A stretch of DNA of 8,261 nt from an uncultured beta proteobacterium (GTDB lineage Bacteria > Pseudomonadota > Gammaproteobacteria > Burkholderiales > Rhodocyclaceae), in assembly GCA_903917505.1 (NCBI GenBank), contig CAIXAY010000268.1, positions 1 to 8,261 of the forward strand. The letters run 5' to 3'. Under the pieces are notes generated by a model. It was not told the DNA's origin. It did not search any database and saw nothing but the letters and a program-made list of their open reading frames with translations. The number at the start of each line of letters is the position of its first letter. Within the stretch, counting starts at the first letter, position 1. Shown here piece by piece: positions 4,917-8,261 of the stretch. A program made the position numbers and the translations under genes.

Positions 4917-6719
4917 ATGGAAAGAAAATTGCGCATCACCGTCGGTGACAAGGTCCGCGAAGTCACCCTCCAGGAACTCGGCGCCGACGGTCAACCTTTG
5001 CCCGCCGCAGCCGCGGCTCCTGCTGCTGCCATTGCGGCCGCGCCGCAGCGCCGGCCGCTCGACCCGAAGTGGAGCACGATCCAGCGCGACACGAATGAGC
5101 GCCTGAGCCACATGCTTCCGTATCTGGCACGCGGCAGCAAGGTGTTCCAGCCGGCCGACACGGTCGCCGTGCTCAACGCCGTGATCCGCTCGGGCGACCG
5201 CGTGAACATCGAAGGCAACAACCAGAAGCAGGCCGATTTCCTCTCGGACTGCATGTGCAAGCTCGACCCGAAACAGATCAACCATTTGCACATGGTGCAG
5301 TCCTCGGTGCCGCTCGCTTCGCATCTCAAAGCCTTCGAACTCGGCATCGCCGAGAAGCTCGATTTTGCTTACGCGGGGCCGCAGGGCGCGGCGGTGGCTA
5401 AGGCGATCACCTCGGGCAAGCTGAAGCTCGGCGCCATCCACACCTATCTCGAACTGTTCGCCCGCTACTTCATCGACCTCACCCCGAAAGTCTCGCTGGT
5501 CTGCGCCTATGAAGCCGACAAGGACGGCAACCTCTACACCGGCTTCAATACCGAAGACACGCCGCTCATCGTCGAGGCGACGAAGTTCCGTGGCGGCATC
5601 GTCATCGCCCAGGTCAACAAGATCGTCGACAAGGTGCAGCGCGTCGACATCCCCGGCGAATGGGTCGATGCCATCGTGCAGTCGCCCAAGCCTTTCTACC
5701 TCGAGCCGCTGTTCACGCGCGACCCCGGCCTGATCACCGACACGCACGTGCTGATGGCGATGATGGCGCTCAAGGGCATTTACGCCGAGTACGGCATCAA
5801 CCGGCTCAACCACGGCATCGGCTTCAACACCGCCGCGATCGAACTGATCCTGCCGACCTACGGCGAGGAACTCGGCCTAAAGGGCAAGATCTGCCAGCAC
5901 TTCGCGCTGAACCCGCATCCGACGCTGATCCCGGCGATCGAATCGGGCTGGGTGCAATCGATCCATTCGTTCGGCGGCGAACTGGGCATGGCCGAGTATT
6001 GCGCGGCGCGGCCCGACGTCTTCTTCGTCGGCCCGGACGGCAGCATGCGCTCGAACCGCGCCTTCTCGCAGACCGCCGGCCACTATGCGATCGACATGTT
6101 CATCGGCGGCACGCTGCAGATCGACAAGTACGGCAACAGTTCGACCGCGACCGCCGGCCGCGTCGCCGGTTTTGGCGGCGCGCCGAACATGGGTTGCGAC
6201 GCGCACGGACGGCGCCATGGCACGCCGGCCTGGCTCAAATGCGGCGAAGAATTCACCGACCAGCAGAACCTGCTCGGCGACGTGCCGCGCGGCAAGCGCC
6301 TGGTCGTACAGATGCAGGAGACCTTCCAGGAAAAGATGGCCTCGTCCTTCGTCGAGCGGCTCGATGCCTGGAAGCTCGCCGAGCAGGCTCACCTCGACCT
6401 GCCGCCGGTGATGGTCTATGCCGACGACGTGACGCACATCCTGACCGAGGAGGGCATCGCTTTCCTGCACCGCTGCAAGGGGCTCGAGCAGCGCATGGCA
6501 GCGATCCGCGCCGTGGCCGGCTACACCGAGATCGGCCTGCAGGCCAAGCCGGCCGAAACAAGAGCCCTGCGCGCCGCCGGACTCGTGCAGACTCCCGAGG
6601 ATCTCGGGGTCGATCGCCGGCGCGCCAACCGCTCGCTGCTCGCCGCCAAGAACATCCGCGAGCTCGTCGACTGGTCGGACGGCCTTTACGACCCGCCGGC
6701 GCGCTTTCGCAACTGGTAA
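4917..6719 (+). CDS. madA: malonate decarboxylase alpha subunit, acetyl-S-ACP:malonate ACP transferase, with a carrier-like N-terminal extension
   Basis: 600 residues. The enzyme (EC 2.3.1.187 type) exchanges acetate for malonate on the acyl carrier protein, giving malonyl-S-ACP and free acetate. The body, residues about 50-600, carries MadA/MdcA signatures: GDRVNIEGNNQKQADFL at 93-109, LHMVQS at 124-129, GAIHTYLELFARYF at 172-185, NTEDTPLIVEATKFRGGIVI at 211-230, LNHGIGFNTAAIELILPTYG at 298-317, GPDGSMRSNRAFSQTAG at 372-388, GNSSTATAGRVAGFGGAPNM at 406-425 and the ending GLYDPPARFRNW. Residues 1-22 and the Ala/Pro-rich 24-45 are extra: 12 of the first 22 positions match the N-terminus of MadF. 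The start ATG 4917 has AAGGAA 10 nt upstream; the next in-frame ATG, at residue 66, would cut into the conserved body. Cytoplasmic, possibly attached to the membrane complex through the extension. Confidence 0.94.
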   Translation: MERKLRITVGDKVREVTLQELGADGQPLPAAAAAPAAAIAAAPQRRPLDPKWSTIQRDTNERLSHMLPYLARGSKVFQPADTVAVLNAVIRSGDRVNIEGNNQKQADFLSDCMCKLDPKQINHLHMVQSSVPLASHLKAFELGIAEKLDFAYAGPQGAAVAKAITSGKLKLGAIHTYLELFARYFIDLTPKVSLVCAYEADKDGNLYTGFNTEDTPLIVEATKFRGGIVIAQVNKIVDKVQRVDIPGEWVDAIVQSPKPFYLEPLFTRDPGLITDTHVLMAMMALKGIYAEYGINRLNHGIGFNTAAIELILPTYGEELGLKGKICQHFALNPHPTLIPAIESGWVQSIHSFGGELGMAEYCAARPDVFFVGPDGSMRSNRAFSQTAGHYAIDMFIGGTLQIDKYGNSSTATAGRVAGFGGAPNMGCDAHGRRHGTPAWLKCGEEFTDQQNLLGDVPRGKRLVVQMQETFQEKMASSFVERLDAWKLAEQAHLDLPPVMVYADDVTHILTEEGIAFLHRCKGLEQRMAAIRAVAGYTEIGLQAKPAETRALRAAGLVQTPEDLGVDRRRANRSLLAAKNIRELVDWSDGLYDPPARFRNW

Positions 6720-6733
6720 GGGAGAGACAAGAC

Positions 6734-7048
6734 ATGGCACTCAATCAATTGCAGTTCGAATTCGCGCCGGCGACGCCGCGCGCTTTCCCGGTCGCCGCCG
6801 CGCATTACGGCGTGGTCGGTTCCGGCGACATGGAAGTGATCATCGAAGCGCGCGCGCTGGCCGGCAAGACGACGGTCACGGTGACGACGCCGGTGAGCGG
6901 TTTCGAGCACGTGTGGCAACTCGTGCTCGGCCGTTTCATCGACGAATCCCAGCTCGCCGACGCGCACGTCAGCATCAACGACAACAACGCGACGCCGGTC
7001 GTCGTCTCGCTGCGCCTGCGCCAGGCCCTGCTGGAAATCGGCGAGTAA
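6734..7048 (+). CDS. madE: malonate decarboxylase acyl carrier protein (delta subunit)
   Basis: 104 residues, the specialised ACP of malonate decarboxylase (MadE/MdcC family). It carries a phosphoribosyl-dephospho-CoA prosthetic group, not phosphopantetheine alone. The motif HYGVVGSGDMEVIIE at 24-38 contains Ser30, the likely attachment residue by comparison with MdcC. SGFEHVWQLVLGRFIDES at 55-72 and SINDNNATPVVVSLRLRQAL at 80-99 are also typical. GGGAGAG directly after the madA stop is its ribosome site, and the gene follows madA by 14 nt, so the two are co-transcribed and probably co-translated. Genes to make and attach the prosthetic group (CitG/MdcB-like and MdcG-like) are needed but are not in the window. 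Confidence 0.93.
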   Translation: MALNQLQFEFAPATPRAFPVAAAHYGVVGSGDMEVIIEARALAGKTTVTVTTPVSGFEHVWQLVLGRFIDESQLADAHVSINDNNATPVVVSLRLRQALLEIGE

Positions 7049-7060
7049 AGGAGAAGGGCA

Positions 7061-8017
7061 ATGAGCAATTGGCAATCCCTGCAGGAGCGCAGCTTCCTCG
7101 AATCGTCGGCGCGCCAGCGCGCCATCGGCCTGGTCGATGCGGGCAGCTTTTCCGAACTGGTCGGTCCGCTCGAGCGCTTCGTCAGCCCGCACTTGCCGGT
7201 CCTCGGCGAGGCGATCGAGTTCGACGATGGCATCGTCACCGGCGTCGGCCTGCTCGGCAAGCATCCGGCGATCGTCATTTCGCAGGAAGGCCGCTTCATC
7301 GGCGGTTCGGTCGGCGAGGTCGGCGGCGCCAAGATGGTCGGCGCGCTGAAACTCGCGCTGAGCATTTACGACGGTCTGCAGCAGGGCAGCGCGGCCGAAG
7401 CCGAAGCGCGCCGGCCGATCGTCCTGATCTCCTTCGAGACCGGCGGCGTGCGCCTGCATGAAGCCAACGCCGGCCTCCTCGCTCATGCCGAAGTCATGGA
7501 TTTGCTGCAGGACCTGCGCCGCAAGGTGCCGGTGGTATCGCTGATCGGCAGCAAGATCGGCTGTTTCGGCGGCATGGGTTTCATCGCCGCGGCGACCGAC
7601 GTCGTCGTCATGAGCGAATTCGGCCGCCTTGGCCTGACCGGTCCGGAAGTCATCGAGCAGGAGATGGGGCGCAACGAATTCGACGCCTCCGACCGCGCGC
7701 TGGTCTTCCGCACCACCGGCGGCAAGCACAAGTTCATCATGGGCGACTGCAACTTTCTCGTCGCCGACGCGATCGCGGCTTTTCACCGGCAGTGCGAGCA
7801 TATCGCGCAGATCAGCATGATCGACATCGAGAGCATGCGGCGCATCGGCAGCCGCAGTGCCATCGAGCGCCAGATGAAACTGGTCGCTTTCGCGGCGAAT
7901 CTGCGCCCGAAAGATTCGACCGACATGTGGAAAGCGCTGGGCAACCAAGAGCCGCAGCAGTTGATCGACGCCAGCGAAGAAAATTTCCAGAAAATCGCCG
8001 TGCGCTGGAACGCCTGA
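7061..8017 (+). CDS. madC: malonyl-S-ACP:biotin carrier carboxyltransferase, beta subunit
   Basis: 318 residues of the crotonase-like carboxyltransferase superfamily. With MadD it moves the carboxyl group of malonyl-S-ACP to biotin on MadF (EC 2.1.3.10 type), leaving acetyl-S-ACP. Visible signatures: LVDAGSFSELVGPLERF at 24-40, GGSVGEVGGAKMVGALKLA at 81-99, ISFETGGVRLHEANAGL at 123-139, IGSKIGCFGGMGFIAAATD at 162-180 and GRLGLTGPEVIEQEMGRNE at 188-206. Gly-rich loops of this kind form the oxyanion hole for the thioester. An AAGGAG site overlaps the end of madE (12-nt gap). The length agrees with MadC/MdcD. MdcD of biotin-independent enzymes is closely similar, so it is the biotin carrier and MadB nearby that settle the biotin-dependent type. 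Confidence 0.92.
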   Translation: MSNWQSLQERSFLESSARQRAIGLVDAGSFSELVGPLERFVSPHLPVLGEAIEFDDGIVTGVGLLGKHPAIVISQEGRFIGGSVGEVGGAKMVGALKLALSIYDGLQQGSAAEAEARRPIVLISFETGGVRLHEANAGLLAHAEVMDLLQDLRRKVPVVSLIGSKIGCFGGMGFIAAATDVVVMSEFGRLGLTGPEVIEQEMGRNEFDASDRALVFRTTGGKHKFIMGDCNFLVADAIAAFHRQCEHIAQISMIDIESMRRIGSRSAIERQMKLVAFAANLRPKDSTDMWKALGNQEPQQLIDASEENFQKIAVRWNA

Positions 8018-8027
8018 GGAGAATGTG

Positions 8028-8261
8028 ATGGATGCGATGGATACGATGATCGGAATGGGGCGCGAGGCGATCGACATGATCGTCGATGCCGGCAGTTTCA
8101 GCGAGAACCGGATACCCGGCTTGACGCTGCCGTGCGCCGACTACGGGCCGGGCGCCGTGGTCGGTTCGGCGAAGATGAACGGCCGCGTGTGCACGCTGAT
8201 CGTCAACGACGCGATGCAGAGCAACCCGCGCTTTCCGGTGGTCACTTCCGGCATCATCGGC
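8028..8261 (+). CDS. madD: malonyl-S-ACP:biotin carrier carboxyltransferase, gamma subunit, N-terminal part
   Basis: The first 78 residues are present; the gene runs off the right edge. It is the partner of MadC. The visible part has GREAIDMIVDAGSFSEN at 11-26, similar to the start of MadC (RQRAIGLVDAGSF), then LPCADYGPGAVVGSAKMNGR and RFPVVTSGIIG at the edge. This fits the MadD-type carboxyltransferase half. The ribosome site GAGGAG (8016-8021) overlaps the madC stop codon, giving tight translational coupling. An out-of-use ATG at 8023 is followed at once by TGA, so ATG 8028 is the start. The call rests on position and on a short N-terminal stretch. Confidence 0.85.
   Translation, partial: MDAMDTMIGMGREAIDMIVDAGSFSENRIPGLTLPCADYGPGAVVGSAKMNGRVCTLIVNDAMQSNPRFPVVTSGIIG

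Noticed and set aside
4824..5813. Minus-strand 329-codon frame opposite the start of madA
   Set aside because: It is antisense to a well conserved gene and its residues mirror madA codons.
6686..8077. Minus-strand 463-codon frame opposite madE-madC-madD
   Set aside because: Same shadow pattern; three well supported genes with ribosome sites occupy the plus strand.
1..8261. CRISPR array, rRNA or insertion sequence
   Set aside because: No regularly spaced repeats, rRNA segments or transposase-like frames were seen on either strand.

Overview
The window joins two unlike pieces of DNA. Bases 1 to about 1213 are AT-richer, have few-kilobase-island character and carry three small helical ORFs without recognisable function. 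From about 1320 on, the DNA is GC-rich with a strong G/C third-position bias and carries metabolic genes. The junction is a 45-nt 3' fragment of a tRNA-Lys(CTT) gene (1214-1258), followed by what looks like that tRNA's own terminator (1286-1317). This is the usual footprint of an integrative element that entered a tRNA gene at the anticodon loop. Positions 1-1213 would be the distal end of the element, and the rebuilt intact tRNA should lie beyond the left edge. The tRNA sequence and the style of the metabolic genes suggest a betaproteobacterium, perhaps Rhodocyclales-like. That placement is inference.

Layout: 1-213 is a partial or small ORF. 231-722 is an Ala-rich helical protein. 776-1075 is a small helical protein. 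1133-1157 is a tandem repeat, followed by the attachment-site tRNA remnant and terminator. On the minus strand are a TauE/SafE-family membrane permease (1343-2086) and a 54-aa CDGSH-motif microprotein (2269-2433) with a possible terminator. Bases 2434-2806 are non-coding and contain a 25-bp dyad and a good sigma70-like promoter. From 2807 to the right edge runs a plus-strand operon for biotin-dependent, probably Na+-translocating, malonate decarboxylase: madB, madF, an OadG-like gamma subunit, madA, madE, madC and the start of madD.

How the operon works, by analogy with Malonomonas rubra Mad: MadA moves malonate onto the acyl carrier protein MadE as a thioester, releasing acetate. MadC/MadD transfer the carboxyl group to the biotin on MadF. 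The membrane protein MadB decarboxylates carboxybiotin and uses the free energy to export Na+. Activation and cofactor genes (prosthetic-group synthesis and transfer, ACP acetylation) and malonate uptake genes are not in the window and would be expected to the right.

Three things stand out. A small OadG-like gamma subunit, typical of oxaloacetate decarboxylase, sits inside a malonate decarboxylase operon. MadA carries an extra N-terminal segment that closely resembles the N-terminus of the biotin carrier MadF, including the Ala/Pro linker but not the biotin domain. The CDGSH microprotein has an unusually short cysteine spacing.
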